64,000 bases of DNA from assembly GCA_947259485.1 (NCBI GenBank), contig CAMYLU010000015.1, forward strand, positions 54,266-118,265. The letters are read 5' to 3'. Numbering within the stretch: position 1 is the stretch's first letter; every line of letters starts with the position of its first letter. Positions 1 to 8,550 of the stretch are shown here, piece after piece. A program made the translations under genes and the position numbers. The notes beneath the pieces were generated by a model, which ran no database searches, was not told the DNA's origin, and saw only the letters and a list, made by a program, of their open reading frames with translations. The stretch is from an uncultured Gammaproteobacteria bacterium. Its GTDB lineage: Bacteria > Pseudomonadota > Gammaproteobacteria > GCA-001735895.

Positions 1-202
1 TGGTGTATCCCTGCAAGGCAGCCATGTTGGTGTCGGCATTCAGGGTGTGAAATCCACCCGCCGCATGCCAGGTAGAGCCCGAGGTCAACTCGGAACGTTC
101 GACCAGCACGACATCTTTCCAGCCGAGCCTGGTTAAATGGTAGATAACGCTGCAACCGACGACACCGCCGCCAATGACAACAACCTGTGCATGTGAGCGC
201 AT
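1..202 (-). CDS. Dimethylglycine/sarcosine dehydrogenase-like FAD oxidoreductase (N-terminal part only, cut by window edge)
   Basis: Only the first 67 codons are inside the window. They begin with an ATG at 202 and show the dinucleotide-binding motif [17 protein letters not shown], then [16 protein letters not shown]. That pattern is characteristic of the DAO-type flavoproteins that carry a C-terminal GcvT domain (dimethylglycine and sarcosine dehydrogenases). Such enzymes oxidatively demethylate N-methylated glycines and pass the one-carbon unit to tetrahydrofolate. The C-terminal half, which would settle the substrate class, lies outside. The gene follows the MttB-family methyltransferase on the same strand after 84 bp, so the two are probably co-transcribed. 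Confidence 0.8.
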   Translation of the reverse strand, partial: MRSHAQVVVIGGGVVGCSVIYHLTRLGWKDVVLVERSELTSGSTWHAAGGFHTLNADTNMAALQGYT

Positions 203-223
203 GACAATGACCCTAATATTGAA

Positions 224-241
224 GCGCGAGCGAAGTCGCGC
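224..241. other. Small GC-rich hairpin between the MttB-family gene and the flavoprotein gene
   Basis: GCGCGA and TCGCGC form a perfect 6-bp stem around GCGAAG in the 84-bp gap between the two genes. There is no T-run on the minus strand, so it is not a clear terminator. It may be an intercistronic processing or stability element. Confidence 0.3.
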
Positions 242-286
242 AGCCGCTACGGATTACATCACGAGATTTAGCCACAATGCCCCGGG

Positions 287-1807
287 TCATCGCGCGAGCT
301 CCAGTTCGCGTCGTCGCTCACTTGCATACTGTTCCAGCGACTCACGAATCGAACTTTCTATTTCGGGCTCCTGGTAATCCTTCAGGGCCTGGCGATATAC
401 CTTGTTGGCACGCTGGAAGGCCGTTTGCTCACCGTTCTCAACCCAGGTCTCAAAGTTGCTCCAGTCCGAGACAATCGGTTCGTAAAACGCGGTGGTGTAG
501 TTCGCGATGGTATGAGAAGTTCCGAAAAAATGCCCCCCATGCCCGGCCTCGATAATGGCTTCCAGCGCCAGGCTCGACTCGTCAACCTGCAGCGGTTTCA
601 GGGTCTCGGCCATCATTTGCAGCATATCGATATCGATAATGAATTTCTCGAACGACGCGCACAACCCGCCTTCAAGCCATCCCGCGGCGTGCTTGATAAT
701 CTGGGCCTGCCCCATGACCGCTCCCCAGAGCGACATTTGAGACTCCCAGGCCGCCTGTGCATCGACGCAATTCGAGGCATTGGTATTGGATGAACGAAAT
801 GGCAGCTTGTAGCGTCGTGCAAGTTGGCCGCTCGCCCACGCGGCGCGGGTGTATTCCGGAGTACCGAATGCTGGTGCGCCACTGCGCATGTCGGCATTTG
901 AAGTAAAGCCACCATAGACCATTGGCGCCCCGGGCTTGACGATTTGTGACAGTGCGATTACGCCCAGCGCTTCGGCATTTTGTTGCGCCAGTGCGCCTGC
1001 GATAGTGATGGGACACATGGCGCCCGACAGCGTAAATGGTGTCACGATCGTTGGCTGCCCGTTCTCGGCCATTTCTATCAAGCCATCGAGCATGGGACCG
1101 TCAACCCGTAATGGAGAATTGGTATTGACGACGGTGATAATGCTGGGCTCCGATTTCATCGTTTCGCGGTCGATTCCACGCGCAATTGCGGTCATCTCGA
1201 TACCATCGTTGACACGTCCGCCCCCGAGGCAATACAGCGAAAATGAACGATCGGTCAGGGTCAGCGCCGCCAGCGTCGCGTCGAGGTGTCGGGTTTCGGG
1301 ATGGATATCGATCGGTTCGACCGGGTAGCCGCTAAAGAAATCAATCACGTCGTAACTATGGCCGAGGCGCAGAAAATTACAGTAATCCTCGAAGTTGCCG
1401 GTGCGGCGCCCTCCTTCGAGATCGGAACTGTTGGGTGCGCTGGCAACGGTAGTAAAATTCACCGCGTTCCTGCCGACCAGGCGGGTTCGCCCGGGATTGC
1501 GCGCGTGCAGCATGAACTCCGAAGGCACCGTGGCAAGTCGTTGCATCAGTCGCTCACGATCGATGTAAACGCGCTGCAAATCCCAGTCAACGCGTGCACC
1601 ATCCTGTTCGTAGAGCGCAAGCGCGGATTCATTCAAGACCTCGAGCCCGATTTCTTCGAGGATACGCATGGATCCATCATGGATCAGATCGAGCGCCGTT
1701 TGATCGAGCGCCTCGATCGGCTGATAGGGATTAAATAATTGCTCGGCCTTGGGTTTGACTACCTGCTCCGGTGTGGCACTGCGTTTACGGGCTCTTCTGC
1801 GGGTCAT
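287..1807 (-). CDS. Trimethylamine methyltransferase family protein (MttB superfamily, non-pyrrolysine type)
   Basis: A 506-aa protein of the MttB/MtgB superfamily, which transfers a methyl group from a quaternary or tertiary amine to a corrinoid or folate acceptor. Family-like segments include LNESALALYEQDGARVDW near the N terminus, then MLQMMAETLKPLQ and GHFFGTSHTI toward the C terminus. The frame is continuous over the whole length with no internal amber codon. It is therefore the non-pyrrolysine type, some of whose members use glycine betaine or related compounds instead of trimethylamine. I chose the ATG at 1807 because AGGAG lies about 6 nt upstream; an upstream start at 1900 would add 31 residues without a ribosome-binding site. 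The dimethylglycine dehydrogenase-like gene follows, which favours a methylated-glycine or betaine substrate. The exact substrate is inferred. Confidence 0.88.
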   Translation of the reverse strand: MTRRRARKRSATPEQVVKPKAEQLFNPYQPIEALDQTALDLIHDGSMRILEEIGLEVLNESALALYEQDGARVDWDLQRVYIDRERLMQRLATVPSEFMLHARNPGRTRLVGRNAVNFTTVASAPNSSDLEGGRRTGNFEDYCNFLRLGHSYDVIDFFSGYPVEPIDIHPETRHLDATLAALTLTDRSFSLYCLGGGRVNDGIEMTAIARGIDRETMKSEPSIITVVNTNSPLRVDGPMLDGLIEMAENGQPTIVTPFTLSGAMCPITIAGALAQQNAEALGVIALSQIVKPGAPMVYGGFTSNADMRSGAPAFGTPEYTRAAWASGQLARRYKLPFRSSNTNASNCVDAQAAWESQMSLWGAVMGQAQIIKHAAGWLEGGLCASFEKFIIDIDMLQMMAETLKPLQVDESSLALEAIIEAGHGGHFFGTSHTIANYTTAFYEPIVSDWSNFETWVENGEQTAFQRANKVYRQALKDYQEPEIESSIRESLEQYASERRRELELAR

Positions 1808-1986
1808 TGAGGGCTCCTGTGATACAGCAGACGATAGTATTTGAGAAATCCGGGGCCGTCTAGCCGGGAAAATCAGGTTGTTTATAAGCAACTTCGCCAA
1901 TGCCAGTAAGCAGCATCGAATCGTTAACCAGGTATCTGCTGAAAATTAACCGGCCAGGTTAAATAACGGTTGCCGGTAAGGGGCTA

Positions 1987-2802
1987 CTAAATGAGGCGGG
2001 GGTATCCTGAATCCATAGCAAAAGTCTCCAGCTCGACTATCGGTTGGTAGTCTGCCAGTGTCACTGGCTCGAACCCGTGCAGGTGCAGCCTGTTGCGAAT
2101 CGTCGCAGGGGTATCTGCAAGTGCCTGATTCAGATTTTCCACCAGCAGTCCCAAGTCGACATCGCCAATACCTGTTCTCGCAAGCACCAAAGGCAGGCCA
2201 CATGTCTTTACGCTGAAACCAATGCTACGCACCTTTTCAACCAGTTCCGGCCAATGATCCTGGATCAGCTGGTAACTGACACAATCGATGGCAGCGACAT
2301 CCGTGGTCCCGTCTGCCACCGTCTCCAGGCTATGCAGATGACTGCCGGTTTGAACTACCCTGGAAAAGAATGGACCGGACGGGTTGAACCTTGCAATCGC
2401 ATACCTGAGTACGTTCATCCCGCTATTTGAGTCCGCGGCATTCATCGCAGCGATTTTTCCCCGGCACTCATCAAGTGCTTCGATGGTCGAATCCGCGGCA
2501 ACGATGAAACGACTCGAATACATCTTTCCATCGGTTCCAGGCACGTCAAACACGGGGACGCAAACCGGAATGACCTGGTCCTTTAAATGCTTCATCAACG
2601 GATAGCCACAGGTATGACCGAGGAATAATCCCGGATCTCGCAGCAGTGCCTGGTCTGAATCAAAGCGCAATTCGATCGCTTGCTTACTACCGGCATCAAG
2701 CAGTTCGTTAAAGCAGGCAAACAGCTGTTGCCACGCCCCTGCCAGGTCGTCGCTAAACGCATACATGCCACAGGCGATAAATTTTTTGTTACTATTTTTC
2801 AC
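1987..2802 (-). CDS. PhnD-like periplasmic-binding-fold protein (phosphate/phosphonate ABC binding family)
   Basis: Resembles PhnD/SsuA-type binding proteins: GMYAFSDDLAGAWQQLF at the start, LFLGHTCGYPLM in the ligand region, then AAMNAADSNSGMNVLRYAI and DGTTDVAAIDCVSYQLI, all in the usual order. The start is uncertain. GTG codons at 2892 and 2802 and an ATG at 2766 are possible. The ATG would remove the first beta strand, so 2802 is used here; none has a good ribosome-binding site. No convincing signal peptide is visible, and no permease or ATPase gene is adjacent. It could be a cytoplasmic or orphan sensor rather than part of a transporter. Ligand unknown. Confidence 0.72.
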   Translation of the reverse strand: MKNSNKKFIACGMYAFSDDLAGAWQQLFACFNELLDAGSKQAIELRFDSDQALLRDPGLFLGHTCGYPLMKHLKDQVIPVCVPVFDVPGTDGKMYSSRFIVAADSTIEALDECRGKIAAMNAADSNSGMNVLRYAIARFNPSGPFFSRVVQTGSHLHSLETVADGTTDVAAIDCVSYQLIQDHWPELVEKVRSIGFSVKTCGLPLVLARTGIGDVDLGLLVENLNQALADTPATIRNRLHLHGFEPVTLADYQPIVELETFAMDSGYPRLI

Positions 2803-3001
2803 GGAATACAAAATAACCGGCAACAGGGATAAACTCCAGTCAGATTTGGTTTTCTCGCCTGGTATGGATTGTAGAAGCCGTATATTTGCCACAAAAACAA
2901 CTACCTTTAACTGCTACTCAAGTTTTTCCACCAACGGCCGATAGGGCTGCCATACATTAATTTGTCCAAAAAAAACCTGAATTTTCACGGGGAATATACA
3001 G

Positions 3002-4249
3002 ATGCAGAACAATTCCACGGCACTCGACCACTCGGTTTTGAAACGTATCAGAAACCTGGCGCTATTCAACGACAAGCAGCTCAACAGCCTGGCGGCCAGG
3101 CTTGAACCAAAAATGGCCGCGCCAAAGCAGCGCATAATCGGCCTGGGCGACCTGGGTGATTACAGCCTGTACCTGTTGAGCGGCGAAGCCATCAGTCGTG
3201 ACGGTGACGGAAACGAACGCAAGATGGGTTCAGCAAGCGATGATGACCTGGAGCCGATCGCACATATCCGCCCGAGCCTTTATGAAATCGAGACGGTCTC
3301 GCCTACGAAATACCTGGAGATCCCCAACGACCTGTTGACCGAGTTGTCCCTGGTTGAGGAGCCGGAAACTACCGAAATGGAAGTCGAAATAATTGAGCAA
3401 TCGGAGGCTGCTAATCAACTGACCGTCAGTCTCTGTACCGATATCAGCAGCGGCAATATTTCGCTGCCGACATTACCGGATGTCGTACAAAAAATCCAAA
3501 AGGTATTTGCCGACGACAACTACGATGTCGCCAAGGTTACCGGGCTCATCCAGTCTGATCCTTCGATAACTGCCAAGTTGCTGAAAACGGCCAACAGCGC
3601 ATTATATCGTGGCAGCGAGCCTATCGAGACCCTGCAACAAGCTATCGTACGCATGGGGATGGATGTAATTAAAAAGCAGATCATGATTTACGCGGCTTCT
3701 GAATTGTTCGAGTCCAAATCAAATAGTATGCAAAATCGCATGCAGTCGTTGTGGAAGAATTGTCGCAAACTTTCGGCTTACAGCCGGCTGCTTGCCAGCA
3801 GGTCGGGAAGCTTCGATCCTGAAATGGCCCAGATGGCAGGATTGATAAGCGACCTGGGGATAATCGCGATACTGGATTACGCGCAGTCGCACAGTGACCT
3901 TTATGGCGACGATGATGCGCTCGATCAGACCATTTGTTCACTGCATTCCCAGATTAACGGAATGTTGCTCTACCAATGGAGCCTGGGTGATGAGATCGTT
4001 ACTGTCGGTGAAGAGTCTCGTAAATGGTTTCGCAACCATCGCGACGAAGCCGACCTGTGTGACCTGGTTCTGGTAGCTCGCTATTACAGTCTTCTGGGAA
4101 CAGCTTCAGAAAAGACTTTGCCAGCGCTTTCTAAAATGCCGGCTTTCCTGAAGCTAAAGCTGGAATTCAGTGCCGAAGAAAGTGAAAGCTTTATCGAAGA
4201 GTCCAAGGCTGAAGTCGCGGCAGTCGAAAGTATGCTTGGATCGATATAA
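3002..4249 (+). CDS. HDOD domain protein with an N-terminal cyclic-nucleotide-binding-like region
   Basis: A 415-aa predicted signalling protein. Residues about 1-110 resemble a degenerate cyclic nucleotide-binding fold (LGDLGDYSLYLLSGEAISRD, then YEIETVSPTKYLEI). The HDOD domain begins near residue 145 (LPTLPDVVQKIQKVF) and includes IQSDPSITAKLLKTANSALY. The HD pair of the parent superfamily is lost: the site reads LISDLGII, so no phosphodiesterase activity is expected. GGGGAA precedes the ATG. A second HDOD gene follows after about 100 bp on the same strand. HDOD proteins usually act as non-enzymatic scaffolds in signalling; the partner here is unknown. Confidence 0.8.
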   Translation: MQNNSTALDHSVLKRIRNLALFNDKQLNSLAARLEPKMAAPKQRIIGLGDLGDYSLYLLSGEAISRDGDGNERKMGSASDDDLEPIAHIRPSLYEIETVSPTKYLEIPNDLLTELSLVEEPETTEMEVEIIEQSEAANQLTVSLCTDISSGNISLPTLPDVVQKIQKVFADDNYDVAKVTGLIQSDPSITAKLLKTANSALYRGSEPIETLQQAIVRMGMDVIKKQIMIYAASELFESKSNSMQNRMQSLWKNCRKLSAYSRLLASRSGSFDPEMAQMAGLISDLGIIAILDYAQSHSDLYGDDDALDQTICSLHSQINGMLLYQWSLGDEIVTVGEESRKWFRNHRDEADLCDLVLVARYYSLLGTASEKTLPALSKMPAFLKLKLEFSAEESESFIEESKAEVAAVESMLGSI

Positions 4250-4350
4250 AGGAGTCGTTTTTACAACACCATGGCAATGCCCTGGACGGTGTGAAATTAG
4301 ACTGCAACAGTAATCGATATTTTGTTTCAAATAGAATATTAAGGATAAAA

Positions 4351-5274
4351 ATGCTGGAACCTCTACTTAAACAGGCAGGTGAGCTACCTTCACTTCCCGA
4401 GGTCTATATCAGGGTAACTGAACTGCTTGAGACTGAAAGCTCAACCGGCATAAAAATCGGAGAAGCGGTTCAGTCCGATCCCGCATTAACCGCCAGAATC
4501 CTGAAACTGATCAACAGCGCCTACTACGGATTGCAAAATCCGGTTACCTCCATCCCCCAGGCCGTAACCTTACTGGGTCGCCAGCAGTTACGACAAGTCC
4601 TGGTGGGTTCCGTATTAGCCGGCGTTTTTAAAGATTTTGATATCACCGAGTTTCCGCTAAGGGACTTCTGGCAACATAGTATAAAAACCGCGATTATCGG
4701 CAGGCAACTGGCGATGCAAAATGCACGTGTCATCGATCACGAGGCTTTCTTCACGGCGGGGCTGTTGCATGACATCGGATGGCTGGTAATCGCAAAAGTG
4801 AATCCGGGCTCTTACATCCAGATCACCGAACTTGCGAGAACCGAAAACAAGGATGTCATCCAGGTCGAAATCGAAAAACTGGGGGTTTCACACATCGATG
4901 TCGGGGTTGCGTTACTGGATAAATGGGGCATTCCAGGTCTGATTACCCAATGCGTTAAAAGACACCACGATAACGATCACAATGGGCAAATAGCGGTTGA
5001 AACCAGCATTGTATATTTGGCGAATAAATTGAGCCGGCTTGACCTGAGTAATCTCGATGAAGAAGAAGAGGAAGAAGATGTGGTAGCGAATATCCTGTCG
5101 ACAATTCCGAACTGGGAAAAATCGAAGTGCACATCGGAGCAAATTGCAATCGCCTGCCGCCTGGCCGACGAACAGTGGTTCGAAGTAATGGAGTCTCTCG
5201 GAATGGTTGACCTCGATATCGATGAAGATTTAGAAGAAACCTACCTGTTCCAAACCGATATCGCGAGACAGTAA
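4351..5274 (+). CDS. HDOD domain-containing protein
   Basis: A 307-aa protein made mostly of one HDOD domain: LPSLPEVYIRVTELLE, VQSDPALTARILKLINSAYY and IPQAVTLLGRQQLRQ. It keeps a His-Asp pair in FTAGLLHDIGWLVI, unlike its upstream neighbour. An acidic run (DEEEEEEDVV) lies near residue 230. The ATG at 4351 is preceded by AAGGA at good spacing; an in-frame start at 4291 lacks one. It sits 101 bp after the other HDOD gene and is probably its operon partner. Proposed role: scaffold in c-di-GMP, motility or stress signalling. This is inference from the family. Confidence 0.85.
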   Translation: MLEPLLKQAGELPSLPEVYIRVTELLETESSTGIKIGEAVQSDPALTARILKLINSAYYGLQNPVTSIPQAVTLLGRQQLRQVLVGSVLAGVFKDFDITEFPLRDFWQHSIKTAIIGRQLAMQNARVIDHEAFFTAGLLHDIGWLVIAKVNPGSYIQITELARTENKDVIQVEIEKLGVSHIDVGVALLDKWGIPGLITQCVKRHHDNDHNGQIAVETSIVYLANKLSRLDLSNLDEEEEEEDVVANILSTIPNWEKSKCTSEQIAIACRLADEQWFEVMESLGMVDLDIDEDLEETYLFQTDIARQ

Positions 5275-5651
5275 TAATATTGTCGTAACTCCTTATCCTC
5301 CCGCAGCACATAAGCGGATAACAAGAAAAACATCGCCACTGACAGCAAAACCTCATAAAGCATTATGAAAGTATGGTGTTATTTTGTCGTTTCGGTCGCA
5401 CAAGATACCCGTCGGCTAGCATTAATTTCTAGTCAGGGGCGTGTAAGTCAAGTATCCCGTTGCTGTCTTTTTTAAAGAAAACCTCAGCAGAAAACCATCC
5501 CGCAGCAACATTTCAGTAATTAAACATTTAACCCATACAGGGGATGTCGCCATATTAATGCCTTGTTATGCTTTTCTGGTATTAATGCGGATGCACCGGA
5601 TTGAAAATGAGGCCATGGCTGGCCGCTACAATTTAGGCAGATTCAAAATAG
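5275..5651. other. Intergenic stretch, no gene seen
   Basis: 377 bp between the second HDOD gene and a small ORF. It is AT-rich with no open frame of note on either strand and no strong terminator. It probably holds the promoter of the downstream small gene, but I could not pick a convincing -35/-10 pair. Confidence 0.4.
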
Positions 5652-5885
5652 ATGAACGAAGAAATAACTTTACCGGGAACAGCAAGAAGCGACAACACTG
5701 ATGCTACTGACAATAGCCTGATTACTGATTTTACGCAGGTAGTCAGCTGTGTCGTCGGTAAAGATCGGGCCGAACGCAGGCAGCAGAAAATACGAGATGA
5801 ACTTGTTCGACAATACTTTGGTACTGATCGCAGTGAGGTTTCCTCTTTAAAGTCCTCGTTTAAAAAACTGTTCAGCTTTAACTAG
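5652..5885 (+). CDS. Hypothetical 77-aa protein
   Basis: A small soluble protein with no signal peptide or membrane segment. The N-terminal half is acidic and polar, followed by a basic helix (GKDRAERRQQKIRDELVR) and a Lys/Phe-rich end (SFKKLFSFN). I recognise no family. The ribosome-binding site is weak. Its isolated position between two long non-coding stretches and its charge pattern are compatible with a real small gene, but the coding call is moderate. Confidence 0.45.
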   Translation: MNEEITLPGTARSDNTDATDNSLITDFTQVVSCVVGKDRAERRQQKIRDELVRQYFGTDRSEVSSLKSSFKKLFSFN

Positions 5886-6065
5886 TTAAACTGATTTGAT
5901 CCCGGATTACTAAATTTTATTCCATTCTGCACTCCCCGGAAAAAAGCACTACCGACTTCCTTATTGCTTAAACATTCCCGTCCCGCTTGCACAAACCGGT
6001 TGCAGGGTTGTCGCTGGCAGAGGACGTCGCTAGTTGATCCTCGCTAATAAATCGTGAATCAGTAA

Positions 6066-6096
6066 TTGACAAAAAATTCTCCAACATGGAGAGTGT
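6066..6096 (+). promoter_or_regulatory. Candidate activator-type promoter with a palindromic spacer
   Basis: A perfect -35 hexamer TTGACA (6066-6071) is followed by the palindrome TCTCCA-ACA-TGGAGA (6078-6092). No good -10 hexamer follows at normal spacing. Promoters controlled by MerR-family activators have this build: an over-long spacer filled by a dyad. It lies 40 bp before the start of the MDR oxidoreductase. No MerR-type gene is in the window, so the assignment is only suggestive. Confidence 0.35.
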
Positions 6097-6135
6097 GCCC
6101 AGGCAGGCTCAGGCAGCGGTTTTTGGAGATTTCAC

Positions 6136-7140
6136 ATGCGCACTTATGAAATAGTATCAAGCAGCGGTGTCGATGCGCTTGCCCTGAACGAAAGGCAATC
6201 ACCGCAACCGGGGTCGAGTGAAATACTTGTTAGCATCCGAGCCTCATCCATAAATTATCGTGATCTCTCGACAATTGAAGACCCCGTTTCACGAGGTATC
6301 GAGTACCCGCTGATCCCGAATTCTGACGGTGCCGGCGAGGTGATCGGTGTCGGTACAGAAGTCTCCCGGTTTGAAATCGGAGACCGGGTTGCTGGATGTT
6401 TCTTCCAGAACTGGTCGGACGGGTGCATATCAGCTGAAGCCATGGCCAGCGCAATGGGTGGTTCGGTTGATGGTGTCCTCTCCGAACAGGTGGTGCTTAA
6501 CGAAGCCGGTGCGGTGCACATTCCCGCCCATATGTCATTTGAAGAAGCATCGACACTTCCTTGTGCCGGGTTGACTGCCTGGAACTGCCTGGTTGAACAG
6601 GGTGGCCTCAGGGCAGGCAACACGGCATTGTTTCTTGGCACCGGTGGTGTATCAATCATCGGTTTGCAGATTGCAAAAATGATGGGCGCGCGGGCAATAG
6701 TTACGTCATCCAGTGATGAAAAATTGACCCGTGCCAGGGAGCTGGGCGCAGATGAATTGATCAACTATCGCCAGAACCCTGCTTGGGAAAAACAAGTCCT
6801 TGAAATGACCAATGGTATTGGTGTCGATGTGACCATTGAGACCGGCGGTGGCGGGACCCTGGAGAAAACAATGGAGGCTACCCGGATCGGCGGTACTATC
6901 AGTTTGATCGGAGTTCTGACAGGCGGCGCGATTAATCCCACCACCGTGATGCGAAAATCAATCCGCCTGCAAGGTGTCTATGTTGGCAACCGTCGGATGT
7001 TCGAAGACATGAACGCGGCCTTCGCTTTAAACAAGATACACCCGGTTATTGACCGGGTATTTGATTTTGATGATGCACGCTCCGCCTATCACGCAATGCG
7101 AGCTGCAGGGCATTTTGGAAAGCTGGTCGTAAAGGTTTAA
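6136..7140 (+). CDS. Zinc-type alcohol dehydrogenase/quinone oxidoreductase family (MDR) enzyme
   Basis: A 334-aa medium-chain dehydrogenase/reductase. The N-terminal GroES-like part contains ASSINYRDL, PNSDGAGEVIGVG and GDRVAGCFF. The Rossmann part contains FLGTGGVSIIGLQIAKMMGA and the downstream DVTIETGGGG and GTISLIGVL. The Cys/His set of the structural zinc site is not evident, so a zinc-free NADPH:quinone reductase-like or enoyl reductase activity is likely. GGAG precedes the ATG. A possible activator-type promoter lies just upstream. Substrate unknown. Confidence 0.85.
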   Translation: MRTYEIVSSSGVDALALNERQSPQPGSSEILVSIRASSINYRDLSTIEDPVSRGIEYPLIPNSDGAGEVIGVGTEVSRFEIGDRVAGCFFQNWSDGCISAEAMASAMGGSVDGVLSEQVVLNEAGAVHIPAHMSFEEASTLPCAGLTAWNCLVEQGGLRAGNTALFLGTGGVSIIGLQIAKMMGARAIVTSSSDEKLTRARELGADELINYRQNPAWEKQVLEMTNGIGVDVTIETGGGGTLEKTMEATRIGGTISLIGVLTGGAINPTTVMRKSIRLQGVYVGNRRMFEDMNAAFALNKIHPVIDRVFDFDDARSAYHAMRAAGHFGKLVVKV

Positions 7141-7144
7141 TGCC

Positions 7145-7315
7145 ATGAACTGGTTGGAGGCTTTGCGTTACCTGGTAACAATACTGGGTTTCCCAATCGC
7201 TATTCTCGTTTTTATTTACCAGCATAGAAGACGTCTCGATAATGAAGAAAACAAACTCCACCGACACCTTCTTAATTCAGCGAATTGTGAGCAGGTATTC
7301 CGCTACCGGGATTGA
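7145..7315 (+). CDS. Small single-pass membrane protein, 56 aa (possibly a truncated relict)
   Basis: Reading from ATG 7145 gives a hydrophobic helix (LRYLVTILGFPIAILVFIYQ) followed at once by a basic stop-transfer stretch (HRRRL) and a charged tail. The frame ends at TGA 7313-7315, only 2 bp before the convergent gene. Similar N termini occur on longer bacterial membrane proteins of unknown function that continue as a cytoplasmic helix, so this may be a shortened copy. The start lies 4 bp after the MDR gene stop, suggesting cotranscription. Confidence 0.5.
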   Translation: MNWLEALRYLVTILGFPIAILVFIYQHRRRLDNEENKLHRHLLNSANCEQVFRYRD

Positions 7316-7317
7316 AA

Positions 7318-8550
7318 TTAAAAACGCCAACTGTAATAAAGTTCGGCTCGCGATGCATCAAATGATTCAGAGCTGTCTTTGTCTTCAATATCCAGGGAGG
7401 TGTAACTTAGCCCCCAGCCAGCCAGCTCACTGTCGCCGACATTCTCCAAATACACTACCACACCATTTGCGGCATCGTATTCGATAGTGGAATCATCTTC
7501 GAGCGTCGCCCCATCATGAACAACAACACCAATCCCGAAAATAAATGGATTCGAGCGATATTGATAAGCCAATTGCAAATAGACATCTTGCAACGTCGAG
7601 TCTTCCGTAAAACCGTATTGAAGACCGAGCCCTACGCGATAGCCACCACCAAATTGATACATTTGTTCATAACCCAGACGCGCATGAGCACCAGCCCCTG
7701 CAGGGTCGTAGGAACCATCTTCATAAACCAGCTTATCCCCACCGTAAGCGTAACCAAGACTTACCAGATAATTACTTTCTGTGCGCACGAAAGATGCCGA
7801 GATCTCCTGTGGTGTTTCGGGTTCGGGTTCGGGTTCAGGTTCAACCACCGGGACAGCCTTGACGACCGGGGCAGGCTCAACAAGCTTTGGCGGTGGTTTG
7901 GGAGTAGCATCGACCGGCGCATCTTTTGGAATGACATAATCAGGCAGTTTCAGAACGACACCAACGGCCATTTTATTGGCGCCATTGGCAAAAATAGCGG
8001 GATTCAGCTTGATGATATCCTGCCTTAAACGGGCCTGCTTATTGCCGTTCCCCGGATAAACTGCGCGACCGATTGCATACAGTGTATCGCCGCGCTTCAC
8101 TTTCCATTCAGTGCCCTTGACTACTGATCTTCCCTGAATTTCGGTCCCTGGCTGAGCCGAGGCTGCCGTGACTGGTTTAACGGCTTTTTTACTTTCACTC
8201 TGAATTGGAGCAGCTTTCGGTGCCTTAAGTTGGTCTGAATTATCGGTTGTGGGAGGGGGCGCAGGATCGACTATCTGACAGTCTGGCAAATTACACCGCC
8301 GTATACAGGTCCGTGCATCGAACACGGTGATGTTACTGTCGCCGTCAGGATCACGGGGATCGCGTGATCCATCCGCCGGTGTATCGCGTGCACTGATGAT
8401 CAGACTGATATCGAGGCGATCCACGTCGCCATCTGTATCGACATCGCAAACGGCAGCCTCTGCCAAACTGGAGAACCCCATTAATAGACACGAAAGCGTG
8501 CCTACTACAAACCCGCTTTGGAAACTCGTATTGCTAAAATTACATGTCAT
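7318..8550 (-). CDS. Secreted dockerin-like/LysM protein with a C-terminal outer-membrane beta-barrel
   Basis: About 410 aa. Order of parts: a signal peptide ending near SSLAEA; two EF-hand/dockerin-like calcium loops (DTDGDVDRLD and DPDGDSNITVFDA); a LysM-type segment (WKVKRGDTLYAIGRAVYPG through VGVVLKLPD), as in FimV-like proteins; a Pro/Glu-rich linker (VVEPEPEPEPE); and a C-terminal region of alternating aromatic strands ending in the Phe of AELYYSWRF, a typical signal for barrel insertion. I infer an outer-membrane-anchored protein exposing or tethering peptidoglycan- or calcium-binding parts. The ATG at 8550 gives the cleanest signal peptide; a GTG at 8589 is also in frame. The domain combination is unusual. 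Confidence 0.7.
   Translation of the reverse strand: MTCNFSNTSFQSGFVVGTLSCLLMGFSSLAEAAVCDVDTDGDVDRLDISLIISARDTPADGSRDPRDPDGDSNITVFDARTCIRRCNLPDCQIVDPAPPPTTDNSDQLKAPKAAPIQSESKKAVKPVTAASAQPGTEIQGRSVVKGTEWKVKRGDTLYAIGRAVYPGNGNKQARLRQDIIKLNPAIFANGANKMAVGVVLKLPDYVIPKDAPVDATPKPPPKLVEPAPVVKAVPVVEPEPEPEPETPQEISASFVRTESNYLVSLGYAYGGDKLVYEDGSYDPAGAGAHARLGYEQMYQFGGGYRVGLGLQYGFTEDSTLQDVYLQLAYQYRSNPFIFGIGVVVHDGATLEDDSTIEYDAANGVVVYLENVGDSELAGWGLSYTSLDIEDKDSSESFDASRAELYYSWRF

Noticed and set aside
5050..5080. GAA/GAG-rich tract as a possible simple-sequence repeat
   Set aside because: It is an in-frame acidic run inside the second HDOD protein with mixed codons; no sign of phase variation.
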